A DNA stretch of 64,000 nucleotides from Erodium maritimum. Its lineage: Eukaryota > Streptophyta > Magnoliopsida > Geraniales > Geraniaceae. The notes beneath the pieces are model-generated. The model was not told where the DNA came from. It did not search any database and worked only from the letters and a program-made list of their open reading frames with translations. Where the stretch lies: contig OY997588.1 of assembly GCA_963921825.1 (NCBI GenBank), forward strand, positions 64,500,617-64,564,616. Direction: 5' to 3'. The stretch's first letter is position 1. Each line of letters begins with the position of its first letter. Positions 1 through 11,631 of the stretch are shown here, piece by piece. The translations under genes were made by a program, and so were the position numbers.

Positions 1-2246
1 CCTATAACCTTTCGCCACCAGTTGAGCTTTGTAGGTCAGAGGGTTGTCGTCCATGTCCATCTTCACCTTGAAAATCCATTTGCATCCGATGGTCCTCACA
101 CCATTGATGGGATCAACCGGTTCCCAGACTCGGTTGTCCGACATGGATTGCATTTCCTCCCTCATGGCTCCCAGCCATAACTCGGAGTCGGGCCCATCCA
201 CGACTTCTTGAAAGGTGGCTGGATCATCGTGATCCACCATGACTTCATTGTCACCTCCGGATACCATATCTTGGAGGTGGAAGATTGACCCTTTCAAATC
301 GCCTTGGACCTTCCGGAATTGTAACAGGAATTGGTTCTCACTCTACGAAAATCTCTGGCTCCTTTCTACTGGGTTGTCAATTGGTTTAGACAGATCTGTA
401 CCATCCTGAATTTCTTCGAGATGCAAAGTCCTTCCAATGACGTCTTTGGAAACAAAATTTCTTTTCCATAAAGACCCCACCCCAAGCGACGAACACCATG
501 TTCTCACTGGGATTGTAGAAATAGTATCCCCTTGTTGCTTTGGGACACCACACGAAGGTGCATATCTCATATCTTGGTTCGAGCTTAGTCGAAACCAAAT
601 GTTTCACATAAGCCTCGCAACCACAAATCTTTAGGAAGGACAAAGCGGGTATCATCCCGTACCATTTTAAAATGATGTCCCTTCCACACCCTTCGTCGAA
701 GCCCGATTCACTATGAATGCGGTTGTCTCTAGAGCATAACCCCAGAAAGAGATTGGGAGATCAGTCCAACTAATCATGGAACGGACCATTGTCTAACAAT
801 GTCCGATTTTTCCGTTTGGCTACACCTTTCAACTACAGTGTCCCAGAAGGAGTCCATTCCAAAAGGATCCCATTCTCTTTTAGATGATCTAATAACTCTG
901 TGTTCAAGTATTTTCCACCTCGATCCAATCGAAGTGCCTTAATACCTTTGTCGAGCTGGTTTTCTACTTTAGTCTTAAACTCTTTGAATTTATCAAAAGC
1001 TTCAGACTTATGTCTCAGCGAATAGACATAACCATATTTACTATAATCATAAGTAAATGTGATAAAGTAGCTAAAACTCCTCATGGCAAGTGAAGTTATT
1101 GGTCTACACACACTCGAGTGTATCAGCCCCAATAATTCATCCGCCCTTTTCATCGCGATCGATAAAGGGCACTTCAGTCATTTTGCCCATCAAACAAACC
1201 ATGCACCTATCGATCGAATGTAATTCGAATGAACATGAAAGCCCGCACTTCTGAAGTGCTGATAGATGCTTCTTGTTTATGCGACCCAAATGACAGTGCC
1301 ATAACAGAGTTAGGTTTAAATCGTTGGATTTAGACCTCTTGGTATTAACGTAATATATAGAACTTGAGGCATTGTTACCCATATCTAATATGTACAATCT
1401 TCAACCAAGTCAGTACTGGTATAAAACATATCATTGCATAGAACATTGAAAACTCCATTTCCAATATTAACATTATATCCTTCCTTGTCAAACACGGATA
1501 CAGATATAATATTCCTACTAAAAGTAGGTATGCAATATACATTATACAATACTAAGACAAGGCCACTTGGCAAAGCAAGACTCATGGATCCTACAGCAGT
1601 TGCCACAACTTTGAGGTCCATTTCGTGCTTTCCAAACATCTCCTACTTTCACCCACCATATATGCATGTGTGAGATTCAGTCCTGGTATCTAATACCCAT
1701 GAATCTTTGGAAGTAGAGAGATGTAACTCTATAGAGTTAATACCGGATGAAGGCACGGTCCCACCGCCCTTCCTTAGATCATCCAGGTTTCCTGATGAAG
1801 GCGCAGTTCTACTGCCCTTCTTCAGATCATCCAGGCTATTTGATGAAGGCGCAGTCCCACTGCCCTTCTTCAGATCAGCCGTGAACTTCCTGTAATCCCG
1901 GTTCCACTGACCAGGTTGTTGGAAGTAGAAGCAGACATTCTCAGGTGTCTCATCTTTCCTGCCAAGTGCGCATGGACCCCGCCCTTGCCACTTCCAATTC
2001 CCTTGTTGACCATCAAAATATCCTTGGATCCCAGATCCCTGATATATTCTTCTCAGCAGTTATTGACACTTCATGTAACTCTGATATGGTCTTAGAGACA
2101 GCCTTGTCAAGGGCATATTCTTTGCGTTCAGACTTGAGGACTATCCTCAAAAAATTTTACCAGTCCAAATAGTTTGTCCCATTTAGCTTGACCATGTCAA
2201 GAATGGTTTTTAATGACAAACTATTAATGTTCGCTGAATTTTCCAT
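1..2246 (-). pseudogene. copia-1 gag-pol remnant
   Basis: The coding remnant begins with an ATG at 2246 followed by a typical copia gag opening (LNGTNYLDW near 2155-2190, then an in-frame stop). A CCHC-like zinc-knuckle remnant (ENVCFYFQQPGQW) lies near 1910-1945. Gag-pre-integrase is readable at 1137-1640 (WHCHLGRINKKHL, then CMVCLMGK). The integrase core is at 833-1153 (LRLDRGGKYLN). Its C-terminal part is at 386-800 (LKICGCEAYVK, RGYYFYNPSEN). The reverse-transcriptase start is at 1-250 (GCKWIFKVKMD, YKAQLVAKGY). Frames change repeatedly. Between 1744 and 1877 a roughly 55-bp unit encoding an LDDLKKGS-like string occurs three times in tandem. Confidence 0.88.
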
Positions 2247-3789
2247 TTGATCTACAACAGATAAAATTCAATCAGTAAACTGAATAAATTTTATGAAGAT
2301 CTAGCTTAAACACCAACAATCGATTCTAAACCTTTAGAATCTGAAACCAAGATCCTTGATTCACTCGATTAAGCTGAACTAATGCTCACCACTTAATCGA
2401 GCTATGTAGGTAGGACTTCATCCAATCACATCCAATGTGACTCTTGGCTAGGGTATGTACTTATGTACACGGCTTACCCTATCTGTTACCCTAGCTAAAC
2501 CTTAGGCTGAGAATCGTAGTCGGGTCCACCAATTCTCAACTATGGCTCGTCACTATGTAGGTGCTCCGCTAATGCGCACGACACCCACATATGTCGTCCA
2601 AACCTACTACCCCGCTTTCCCATGGATGCTCCGCTAATGCGCACGACACCCATAGGACGGGGAGGTAGTAAGGTGTTGATAATTGGGAGGTATCGGACAT
2701 GACCCATTTTTACTTGTCCGGTTGTGTTTAAAACTTTGACACATCCTTGATGCGATGAGCACATCAACTACATTCCAAATGCAATGATGCCTCAAATTAC
2801 ATCCAATGTAATTCTTCCTTCGAACCCGTCAACTACATCCAATGTAATGACGATTCTAAGGGCTCACACACAAGGATTAAAATTCCAATTTTATCTTTGC
2901 ATGTGAGGTGATATGCTCGGTAAATAAAGTTAAGCATGCAATTCCAAAACACATAGAATTAATCATGCATAAACTAAACCAAGCATAAAGCGATAAACAT
3001 GCACATAATAGCCCCCTAAACTAACTCCCACTAGCTTCTTGAGCTCCACCGACTCCAAGCCGATGCCAACACCCGAAAAGCCACCAAATGACCTTTTCGC
3101 CTTTTCTTCGTCTTGAGTAAAATATTACAATTTAACACACGACTCGCAGGTCGGGAATACATAAATATTACAAACAAGTGGTTCGACGACCACACCTTGA
3201 AAGAATAATTACACGCTAACTCTAACGGCTCGCAGGCCGTGAAAAGCGATAAATAATTAAATCGAGCTCGGGGCTATTATGTACACCATGCCAACATCAC
3301 ATCACACATCGTGTTATCAAACAATCATGTTATCAAACATCATGTGATTTTCCGGTTTTATTTAATAGCCAAGTTTCGAAATTTTTTGATGCTCGGTTTA
3401 TCGAAACCGTTCAAAAATGAAACTTTTAAACATTTGATCTTCGAGTTCGTCATGACGGTTCCAAACTCGTCATAACTAACAAAAAGGTTTAGCCTTAGCA
3501 TATCAACCATCTAATGGTCATGCTTGGCCTAGCTTCGTCCAACGGAGCCCCATTCGGTCCCGGTTTCGGCTCCCCGAGAGTCCCGCTCCCGAGACCCGAA
3601 AAATCAAACTTTTTTCAAAATTTAAAGATTTGAAATAATTTTCAAAAGTTCATTTTACATGCATTAAATCCATAAACAATAATTTAAAACATGTTATCAA
3701 AAAATTTAGCAAAACAACATGCCAAAAACGAAACTTTCAAGCAAAACCGAAACTTTGAACACCGTCTTGTGAATCCCGAAGGTAGCACG
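2247..3789 (-). other. copia-1 untranslated leader
   Basis: This is the 1.5-kb stretch between the primer-binding site and the gag ATG. I see no sustained open frame. A roughly 30-bp unit (core GCTCCGCTAATGCGCACG) occurs twice, at about 2560-2590 and 2626-2656. Confidence 0.6.
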
Positions 3790-3801
3790 GCTCTGATAGC
3801 A
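3790..3801 (-). other. copia-1 primer-binding site
   Basis: On the minus strand the LTR end ACCCAACA is followed by TGCTATCAGAGC. This matches the canonical plant retrotransposon site complementary to the 3' end of initiator tRNA-Met (TGGTATCAGAGC) with one mismatch. Confidence 0.85.
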
Positions 3802-3802
3802 C

Positions 3803-5489
3803 TGTTGGGTCTCGAGGTATGGTTGGAGATGAACCAACTCGCAGCGGAAAATAAATGAAAACCAAGAGACGATTAAACCATGAAACAACTAACAAAGAAT
3901 GGATTCACAAGAGAAAAATTCAGCACTATTTCTTACAAAAACAAGAACACCGGTTAACGAATGATTGGCTTGAGTCTCCAAGACGCCTACGTATCCACAT
4001 GGGAATCAAAGCCACGTAGTTCTTCTCTTTGAGGACTCAAGAACACAAAAATGGAGGTGGGAACTTGCCAAACCCGAAATTGCAAGGGAAGGAGGAGAGA
4101 AGTTGTGTTTCCTATTCTTGTCTTGTGTTTGTTATGTTGAAAAAAGATGACTTAAACATAACAAAACCCATACTTGTCCAACTAAAGGCATGTGACAAGT
4201 ATGGTGTCAAGTAAGGTGTAAATAGGACAAAGTATGGCTAGACAAGATTGGGTTAGGTGGTGAATCACCAACACCTTAATCCTTGTCTTCCTTACTTAGT
4301 ACTAATTAATCAAGACTTGATTAATTAGTTCCATGGGCCTTGGTTGCATGGGCCTTTCATGGGCCTCTTGGAACATGGCCCGTGGCCATTTCCAACGAGG
4401 TCTCGTGATTCGCTCATCGCCTCCAAGCCTTCCATACCAGAAATGTCCAACATTATCCGACGCGATCAATCCCAAGACTCCAAGCCTTGTCTTGATCCGT
4501 AAAGTCCTATTCACTTACGGGCACATGACTCAAAACCCAGTTTTGATCATGTCCCGAGACAACTCCCTTTTGGCCATTCTCCATAAATGTGTCAATGAGT
4601 TTCATCCTCCGGTGTGACCCTTAGGTTTATGCATGTCAATAGATCAACGTAAAATCCCATTTTACTTGATCCTATTTAAGTGGCAACTAACGAGACTTTA
4701 GTATTGCCTGACACTGCATAACGAATCGACCCTGTCGATTCTAACCTTTCCGTCATCCCTGTCATTATCCTTTTATCTCCGATATCCTGATTGAGATAAG
4801 GCATAGAGCCGTCATCCTTATTATTCTCAATCACCGTTCCTTGATATGTGAGATGACTGAAGATATGATACCTAGTATCATGTGCATGGCCATGCTATTC
4901 TTTCAGTCACTCTCGATCAAGCGGCCGAGAACCGATATCTTTCCCATACCTCAGTATGAGGGATAAATCCCTTAGCCGCCTTTCGTGTCACTCATGTAGC
5001 CCGTCCCCAAGCCAATCCTGTCCGTTATGGAAGCCCTGTTACGGACAACGTTAGGCTCAGGTCAAACTCAGTTGTTGACTACATAGCGATCACAAAGACT
5101 CCTTGGTCTAAGGATACATGACAAGCTACGACACTGAATAAGTTCATGACTTAATCTATGGCACATATTCAGGGCGGGTTGTCCAATATCATGTCCCACA
5201 TGATATCTATGATCAGACTCCGTAATCCCATTCCAATTACTAACAGAACGTAAGCCATAAAGAGCCATCGTTCATATTAGTCGCTTATAGTGAAGCTTTG
5301 TTGACTAGAGACCCATCTAGTGTGATCTATCTCGATCTATGGTTCTATTCGCATGGTGGGCATAGATCAGAGCACACGTCGATATATTACTCCAACACAT
5401 AAGTAATATAAAGCCGCTTTAATTTTATTTCCAACGATGATATATACATTTGGACATTTAGGATTGAACTACGGGCACTAAGACTAACA
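3803..5489 (-). repeat. copia-1 5' LTR (about 1.69 kb)
   Basis: The LTR reads TGTTAGTC...ACCCAACA on the minus strand, so it has TG/CA ends. Its boundaries are fixed by alignment with the solo copy at 11632-13285: similarity begins and stops at exactly these bases. The inner end abuts the primer-binding site. Confidence 0.92.
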
Positions 5490-5503
5490 GATAGTTGGTC
5501 TAA

Positions 5504-6644
5504 GAGCATGTGCAGTGGTGAAAAATGGCGGTGCACGTGTCGCAGTGTCTTGTTGTTTCCTATGACGCGGGACGATGCATATAGAAGAAGTTGGACCAAA
5601 ATTGACACCGTTGAACGAGGTGTCGGAGCTTGTTGCTCGGCATGAACCACCCGATGGAAAAGTTACGAATGAACATACTTTTGAAGAAAAAAAATCGTTA
5701 TTTAACAATTATCGATGAAGGGGTGTTTTTTTTGCTACTTATAAATTGAAAAATATTCTGGAAATATTCTTATAAATATCCGACTCTTTAGCTAATTTTC
5801 ACACATCCAATTTCTCTTCTCTCAATTCAACGTTTTCGCATCACCGACAATTTTGAAATTAGTTATTGTATAAAAACAATGGCTTTTGAAATTAGCGAGG
5901 ACATGTTGGTCGAGAGGATCAAAGAGTTAGAGGAAAAGTACGAGCGAGAATGGTCGAGTAATTATCAACCTCTTTAGATGAGAAGGTCGCGACGTTCAGG
6001 GGAAGAGTAGAGTTCAGTGAAGGCTCATCGTGAGAAAAAGTGTGTTGTACTGAGGTCGTGCAGATTGCCACAAACGCATGATGTTTGATTACTTTGTTGA
6101 TTGTCTAGTTTACGAAGACGAGTTGTTCCAACGTCGATTTGCGATGAGTCGACACCTTTTCCTCGCATAATGGTAGTACGGGTGGAGCATAAAGACTACT
6201 TCGTCCAAAATCCTTAAGGTAGTAGATTGTATGGGTTAAATGCACTGTTGTCTTAGGGATGTTAGCTTACAACTGCTCCGCTGATTTGTTAGACAAAACA
6301 ATGCGAATGAGTGCATCAATCATTATACAATGTCTCAAAAGGATTTAGAAGAGCGTGATCCTCATATTCGGATAGAAATATTAGGCCAATCGAATTCGAC
6401 TAAAAAGACACAGATGTTGCATATCAACGAGTAAGGAGGCTTGTCGAACATGATTGAAAACTCTGACCCTAGGTATTGACGATAAAAGAATTGTCTTACA
6501 CCATGAAAAAGACATTTTCATAAGAAAATAATTATAATGTCTTAACAATCATGTTGGAAATTGCTACATCATGCTATCCATAAATTTTACTGTTAGATCA
6601 AAAAACAACATTAATACACTCAATCAGGCCCTTGGTAACCCTCT
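5504..6644 (+). mobile_element. Truncated PIF/Harbinger DNA transposon
   Basis: The left end GAGCATGTGCAGTGGTG follows TAA at 5501-5503. A weakly matching inverted end (...CCAAGGTAACCCTC) precedes TAA at 6645-6647. TAA duplications and GAGCAT-type ends are usual for PIF/Harbinger and recur elsewhere in this window. Inside are a TATA box (TATAAATAT, 5771-5779), an ATG 108 bases downstream and a decayed transposase start. The right end is tentative because only about half of its first 16 bases match the left end. Confidence 0.7.
5879..6470 (+). pseudogene. Harbinger transposase N-terminal remnant
   Basis: The remnant starts at ATG 5879 (MAFEISEDMLVERIKELEEK). It then shows family-typical pieces in shifting frames: HDR..MFDYFVDCLVYEDELFQRRFAMSRHLF near 6080-6165, and a TAALRMLAYNCSADLLDKTMRM-like stretch near 6240-6310. 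These match the region before the first catalytic Asp in plant Harbinger (DDE_4-type) transposases. The DDE catalytic core is absent and the sequence ends after RRLVEHD, so the copy cannot make a working enzyme. Confidence 0.72.
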
Positions 6645-6665
6645 AAGATTAATGGTGCGTGTTAA

Positions 6666-6939
6666 GAGCACCTATAGTAGGGTCAGAAGAAGCATCGAAA
6701 GAGGAGGAAAAAAGAGGAAAAAGTGATGATTTGGTGACGTTTTTCTCTCTCACGGCGATTATCTCTTCTTGGCGTCGATAATTTTGTCGACGTCGATTCA
6801 CTTTCTATTATCTTTCTCTCTCTCCTCCCTCAACCTCTCTCTCTCCCTCAAATCAACTTTCTCGACAAGGTTTGCCAAATCCGACACTATATCTGACTGT
6901 CCAATTCGATGTTTGAATTTGCCTCTACTGCAGAGGCTC
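6666..6939. mobile_element. Tourist/Harbinger-type MITE, 274 bp
   Basis: The ends GAGCACCTATAGTAGGG and (reverse complement) GAGCCTCTGCAGTAGAGG form an imperfect terminal inverted repeat, flanked on both sides by TAA (6663-6665 and 6940-6942). There is no coding capacity; the interior is CT- and GA-rich. It lies 21 bp from the Harbinger copy to its left and about 200 bp past the 3' end of the ZHD gene. Confidence 0.75.
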
Positions 6940-7141
6940 TAAGAAACAAACATATTAGAACATTACAGTTCAATTTAACCGGATAAAAAACAGTTTCTTT
7001 GATCTAATCTCTCCCCTTGTTTATATATCCTCAAGTGATCATCTTCTACAACTCTAGAAAAGAAAGAAAAAAGGCACTACTTGATACAAATTTGAGACCT
7101 TAAACCTCTATCTATCTAATTAACATTTTTTATTATAGAGA

Positions 7142-7918
7142 TCAGGAAGATGAAGACGACCCATTTGCAGTAGCTGCATGATGGCCAGCGCCGCGGCCGC
7201 CGGCGTCGTCACCGTCACCATTGCGACTGCGCCGGTGGTTCTGATCTGGGTTCTCGCCGCCGTCGCTGCTCTGGTCTCTCTTGCCCCCCACAGTGCTCTT
7301 GTTATTGTGCATCCAGACCTTGAGCACGCTCCTCTCCACGCCGATCTCGCCGCAGAAATCTTGCACCAGATCGTCGTCCCTCTTCTGCATCTTCCACCCG
7401 ACCCGCTCCGCGAAATCGTGCATCTTCTCCTTCTGGGTCTGGCTGAATTTCGTCCTGAACCGCTTCCGTGAGCTCGGGCTCGGCTGCGCCGCCGCCGCGC
7501 CGCCGGCGGAGAGCGCGAGGAGCATGTGGGGGGCGGAGGACGAAATCGGCGGAGGGGACGAGGTATTGGGGCTGCCGTGGGGGACCGGCGGGTGGTGGCG
7601 GTGGTGCGGCTGAAACTCGAGAACGTGGGTCGGCGGCTCGTCCGGGTCGCGGCGGTGGAAATTGCGGTGGCAGCCACAGGCTGCGCATTTAAGGTCGGCG
7701 GCGGAAGAGGGCATGAACTCGCCGCAGCCGTCGAGCGCGTGGCCTCCCAAGGTGGCGGCGTGGTTCTTCAGGCATTCCTTGTATGTCACAACCACCGCTG
7801 CGGCCTGGTGGCGCTTGAGGACGCCGTTGGTGAAGGAGACGGGCTTCTCCGGCTGGATACGGGTCGGAATTTCGGAGTCGGGTTCTGGGGATTTGGTACT
7901 TGTGGGGGCTAAGTCCAT
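7142..7918 (-). CDS. Zinc-finger homeodomain (ZHD) transcription factor
   Basis: This is a single uninterrupted 258-residue frame, a nuclear DNA-binding regulator of the plant-specific ZF-HD family. Residues 46-91 carry the ZF-HD dimerisation zinc finger ([37 protein letters not shown]) with all Cys/His ligands in place. Residues 97-130 are a His/Pro/Ser-rich linker. Residues 151-208 form the homeodomain ([10 protein letters not shown], then [10 protein letters not shown] in the recognition helix). Residues 210-258 are a low-complexity Gly/Asp/Ser/His tail. Lack of introns is usual for the family. The wording of the finger and the PPPISSS linker resemble Arabidopsis ZHD9/ZHD10 most closely (from memory). 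The start at 7918 is the only in-frame Met before the finger. GC is much higher than in the flanks. The frames open on the plus strand here are shadows. Confidence 0.95.
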   Translation of the reverse strand: MDLAPTSTKSPEPDSEIPTRIQPEKPVSFTNGVLKRHQAAAVVVTYKECLKNHAATLGGHALDGCGEFMPSSAADLKCAACGCHRNFHRRDPDEPPTHVLEFQPHHRHHPPVPHGSPNTSSPPPISSSAPHMLLALSAGGAAAAQPSPSSRKRFRTKFSQTQKEKMHDFAERVGWKMQKRDDDLVQDFCGEIGVERSVLKVWMHNNKSTVGGKRDQSSDGGENPDQNHRRSRNGDGDDAGGRGAGHHAATANGSSSSS

Positions 7919-8349
7919 GGCTGAAACATCTAGAGCTCAGAAGTGGAAACAAAATCAGCTAAAATCGAAGGAGACAGAGCAACGTTGTTGTGTATAGGAG
8001 CTAGATAGGTAGATTATAGGGTTAATGTCAAGGATTTAGGTTTAGGTATAAAAAATCAGGCTTCCATGGAGGAGGAAGGAGAGAAATGAAGAGAGGAAGG
8101 ACTGGTGATGATGACCACTGTGAAGAAGACTGTTGATAATGATAAAAATCTCTTAACTTTTTTTTTTGTGTGTGGTTGGTTGTCCTCGTTAACCCAACCC
8201 TTGGTTAAGATTTTTACCCAACCTTATCTATGGTTAACTTTGTTTTATTTGATTGTGTTCAAGTTTAATATTAGGTTAAATATCAAAACTTATTCTTAAT
8301 TATTAGTCACAAACACTATAGAATCAGGAGAGTACGCCCAATCTATGAA
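7919..8349 (-). promoter_or_regulatory. ZHD upstream region and likely 5' UTR
   Basis: No gene lies here. On the minus strand a pyrimidine-rich stretch (about 8052-8098) precedes the ZHD start and looks like a plant 5' UTR or Y-patch. A tiny upstream frame (ATG at 8067, Met-Glu-Ala-stop) would be in the leader if transcription starts above it. I see no convincing TATA box. A LINE insertion begins at 8369, so the intact upstream region is only about 440 bp. Confidence 0.4.
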
Positions 8350-8368
8350 AGCCAACACTTCTAGAGCA

Positions 8369-10709
8369 TTTTTTTTTTATCGGAGAAGTTTTATAAAGGT
8401 CTTGTTCTCAGAAGAGAGAAAAAGCGGTCTACACGAGGGTAGACAATAACCACGGACTACAAACCGAGAGCTCGTACAAGAGTCCGAACCGACTCACAAA
8501 AAACAGAAAATAAAACCAGGCAAAACAACCCACCAGAAAACAAAGCGAAAAAAAGAAACCCAAACAAACTATAGACCACTACGACCTCCCAACTTTGGAT
8601 TGAATGGAGCTCCTGCAGCTTATCAGCGGATATCTACACCATTCTGAGAAGGAAGTCGAGAGTAAACCAGGGTTCATCAGTGGTAGGCAGATCTTGGATG
8701 GGGTGTTGATTGCGTCTGAATTGGTTCAATTCTTACGCAAGTCAAATGAGGAGGTTCTGTTGTTCAAGATTGATTTTGAGAAAGCCTACGATTCAGTGAG
8801 CTGGGATTATTTGGACTATATTTTTTCGGTAATGGGGTTTGGCACCCGTTGGAGAGGTTGGATGGCAGATTGTTTTGCAGCCCATATTTCGGTTCTTGTA
8901 AATGGATCCCCGGCTCCAGAGTTCCCTATGGGGAGAGGCTTGCGACAAGGATGCCCCTTGTTCCCTCTTCTTTTTGTTTTAGCAGCTGAAGGTCTTCATC
9001 AGTTAATGAAATTAGGGGAACGTGTAGGGGATATAAGGGGGGTAAGGTTTGGAGAGCCGGGACCTTCTATTTCTCATCTGCAGTTTGCCAACGATACCGT
9101 ACTTTTTATACAAGGCGAGTGGAGGCAGGTTGAAAATCTGCAACAGATTCTTCTTGGTTTCCAATATTGTTCTGGACTTAAGATCAACTTTGAGAAATCA
9201 AGTTGTTTTGTGTTTAATCCACATAGTCTACAAGTGGATGAGGTCGCAGCTTTTCTAGGATGTGGGAAATGTGATCTCCCTTTCCCATATCTGGGTTTTA
9301 ATTTGGGAACGAATCCTAAGAGATTGAAGACTTGGGACCCGGTTATTTCAGCTTATAAGAAGAAGCTCAGTCTGTGGCAAGGAAAGTTCTTGAGTTTTGG
9401 GGGCCGAGTGACTTTAATTAACTCCACCTTGGCTGCCCTTCCCCTGTACTATATGTCTTTGATGCAGGCTCCCGCATGAGTCATCAAGGAATTGGAGAAA
9501 TGACAAAGACAGTTCCTGAGGGGAGGGACTTCGTCTAGAAAATTCCTTTACAAGGTTAGTTGGAACGTGGTTTGTCTCCAAAAGAAGGAAGGGGGTTTAG
9601 GGCTCAGAAGGTTGGCTCGGGTTAATGAGAGTTTATTGTCTAAGTGGTGGTGGAGGTTCTCTTTTGAAGAAGACTCTTTGTGGAAACAAGCTGTATGTGC
9701 GCATTTTGGTTGGGAAATGTCAGATTGGAATTTGGGTAGGCTGGATGTGGCTGACAAATCCTCCTGGGTAAGTCACATTCAGGACCTAGCAAAGGAAGAT
9801 GGGTTCCGAAGGTTATTTGGCGAGGAGGGACTCATCTGGACCTTGGGATCAGGTAATCGGATAAGGTTTTAGTTGGATGCTTGGATTGGGGAGGACTTTC
9901 TTATGGTCACATTCCCTAGATTATATCACCTTGCAAAGAAGAAGTCAGCTGCCGTCGCTGAGGTTTGGTGCGGAGGTGTTTGGGAGTTGGGTTTCCAAAG
10001 CCCCCTGAGAGGTAGGGCAATTCACCCCCTTGAGCAGTTGTTGGGATTACTAAGTACGATACATGTCCGACCTGGGGTTGAGGACTCATGTGTATGGGGG
10101 GTGAATGCGAAAGGTTTCACGGTTTGGAGGAGTTTTGACGCCTTAAGGGATAGGAGTCCGGAGGTGGCATGGGCGAAGGTCCTTTGGGTCCCGGGTCTTC
10201 CGCCCAAGATAGGGGCTTTTGTTTGGTTGTGTTGTCATAACGCATTTCCAACTTCGGTTTTCTTGGAGAGTCGAGGGGTTCCCATCGCGATTCAAAATTG
10301 TTGGCGTTATTTTTGTGGACTAGAATTTGAAGAAGATCGCCATCTCCTCTTACATTGCAGTTTTGTTTGGCTGGTTTGGGCTGGTATTGTGAAGTGGTGG
10401 GGTGTGAGGTGGTCTTGTCCCTCGATTATGAGAGAGCTGTTAATTTCTTGGCCGGGGTTAATGCCAAAATGGTGTAGGAGGATGTGGACACCTATTTGTG
10501 GTCTTGTGCTATGGGAAGTTTGGTTGGCCAGAAATGGCTTAGCTTTTCAGGGCGATATCCCGACCGTGGAGCAGGTGATTTTGCGGGTTCAAACGAAGGC
10601 TCTTGATATTGGGAGAGGAGGGAGAGGAGCCCAAAAGACTCGAACTCGGACAAGAAAATCAAATACCACATACCAACTTCTCCATGAATAAGGGTCGAAA
10701 ATCACTGTC
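8369..10709. mobile_element. LINE with inverted 5' part (twin-priming structure, LINE-A)
   Basis: A run of ten T (8369-8378) is the poly(A) of a minus-strand LINE 3' UTR (8379-8600). Directly next to it, in the opposite orientation, is ORF2 from the middle of reverse transcriptase to near its C-terminus (8604-10691). This is the layout expected when two primers copy one L1 RNA: sense 3' part next to the tail, inverted upstream part on the far side. A shared 11-mer AGCCAACACTT lies just outside each end (8350-8360 and 10710-10720) and is the probable target duplication, with 8 unexplained bases before the T run. Confidence 0.72.
8604..10691 (+). pseudogene. LINE-A ORF2 fragment: reverse transcriptase to C-terminal zinc region
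   Basis: One reading frame with at least three stops (9477-9479, about 9501 and 9870-9872) but no obvious frameshift. It starts inside the reverse-transcriptase domain (GFISGRQILDG). The first catalytic block is intact (FKIDFEKAYDSVSWD), as is GRGLRQGCPL. The second catalytic block reads FANDTVLF where plant LINEs have FADD, so a catalytic Asp is now Asn. Later come GGLGLRRLARVNESLLSKWWW and the zf-RVT-like region (PPKIGAFVWLCCHNAFPT, then CWRYFCGLEFEEDRHLLLHC). Endonuclease and ORF1 are absent. A dead copy. Confidence 0.88.
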
Positions 10710-10720
10710 AGCCAACACTT

Positions 10721-11626
10721 GAGTATAAACGATGAGACCCAAAGAACTCCGAAAAAATCATAAATAAGAGGAAGAAGAGGATATGGTACTTGATTTTGAG
10801 GTGAGGAGAACACTAAGCAAAGACCCATATCACATGATCCAAATATGAAACAAGAGAAATTCCATATCTGAAAAAGAGGCCAAAACGGGAAGGAGGAGTA
10901 CGCGCAGACCGGAGAGGAGGAGCTAGAGAAGGGTGGGGAACCAAAAGGTAACCACCGGAGATATCTGTGGTCGAGGCCACAAACATCGCAGGCGATGGTT
11001 GAAGGAGGAAGAAGGGAAGCTTTTAGGTTTTAGGGTTTGAGAGAGAAAAATTGCTTCTACTTGTTTCACTATGTTCGTATCAAATTAAGTATTACATCCT
11101 AAGTTTTGGATTAGTATCAAAGTTGTATTAAAAAGTGTCCCGCTCTCTCAAAACCCTTTCATGGACCTAAGGTTTAAAAAGTGTCCCGCTCTCCCTTGAC
11201 AGGTTTCACCACGCCTTGGCAAGAAGACTTCTCTCACCAAAACCATACAACAGAGTTTGCATCAATAATGTGATGGGCGAGGCATAGAGAATGAAAGGCT
11301 TGGTCATTAAGTATATTGGAAAGGGTGTTATAGGGTTCTTCTTACCGTCGACGAAAGAGAAGGCACAAATCTGAGAGATGAAACCGTGAACGTTTCATAA
11401 AGCGATACTAGTCTGAAAGACCTCTAACCCCACAAGCATCCTAGTCCGATGACATTTACATACTCAATCATCTAGATCTGCTTCTCTAGCCTACCCTTTA
11501 GTGGTACAACTAAGACGGCGGGCGAACTAAATGGGAATACATTGGGGGCATGCCTCCGGGTGGAATGTGATAACTCTAATTGATGTCGGGGGACATACAT
11601 GTGCCTTCAGGTAAGACTGGATATAA
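10721..11626. other. Intergenic stretch without a recognised gene
   Basis: I see no sustained open frame. On the minus strand 10850-11045 is GC-richer and begins with TCTCTCAAACCCTAAAACC, which resembles a plant gene or LINE 5' UTR, but no credible coding sequence follows. The string AAAAAGTGTCCCGCTCTC occurs twice (about 11131 and 11178). Confidence 0.4.
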
Positions 11627-11631
11627 CTCAA

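Larger units (their letters stand above)
1..5489 (-). mobile_element. Ty1/copia LTR retrotransposon, 5' part only (copia-1)
   Basis: Reading right to left on the minus strand there is a long LTR (3803-5489), a tRNA-Met-type primer site, a 1.5-kb leader, a gag start at 2246, then gag-pre-integrase, integrase and the beginning of a copia reverse transcriptase, which runs off the left window edge. That order (integrase before reverse transcriptase) defines Ty1/copia. The coding part is full of stops and frameshifts and gag has lost most of its middle, so the copy is dead. The 3' LTR and left target duplication lie outside the window; the 5 bases outside the right end are GATAG. Confidence 0.9.

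Noticed and set aside
7178..7997. Plus-strand and alternative minus-strand frames over the ZHD gene
   Set aside because: They are GC-driven shadows; only the 258-residue minus frame has domains.
10850..11045. Possible host gene 5' end on the minus strand (CTCTCAAACCCTAAAACC start)
   Set aside because: No coding frame of useful length follows before the LINE fragment; cannot be supported.
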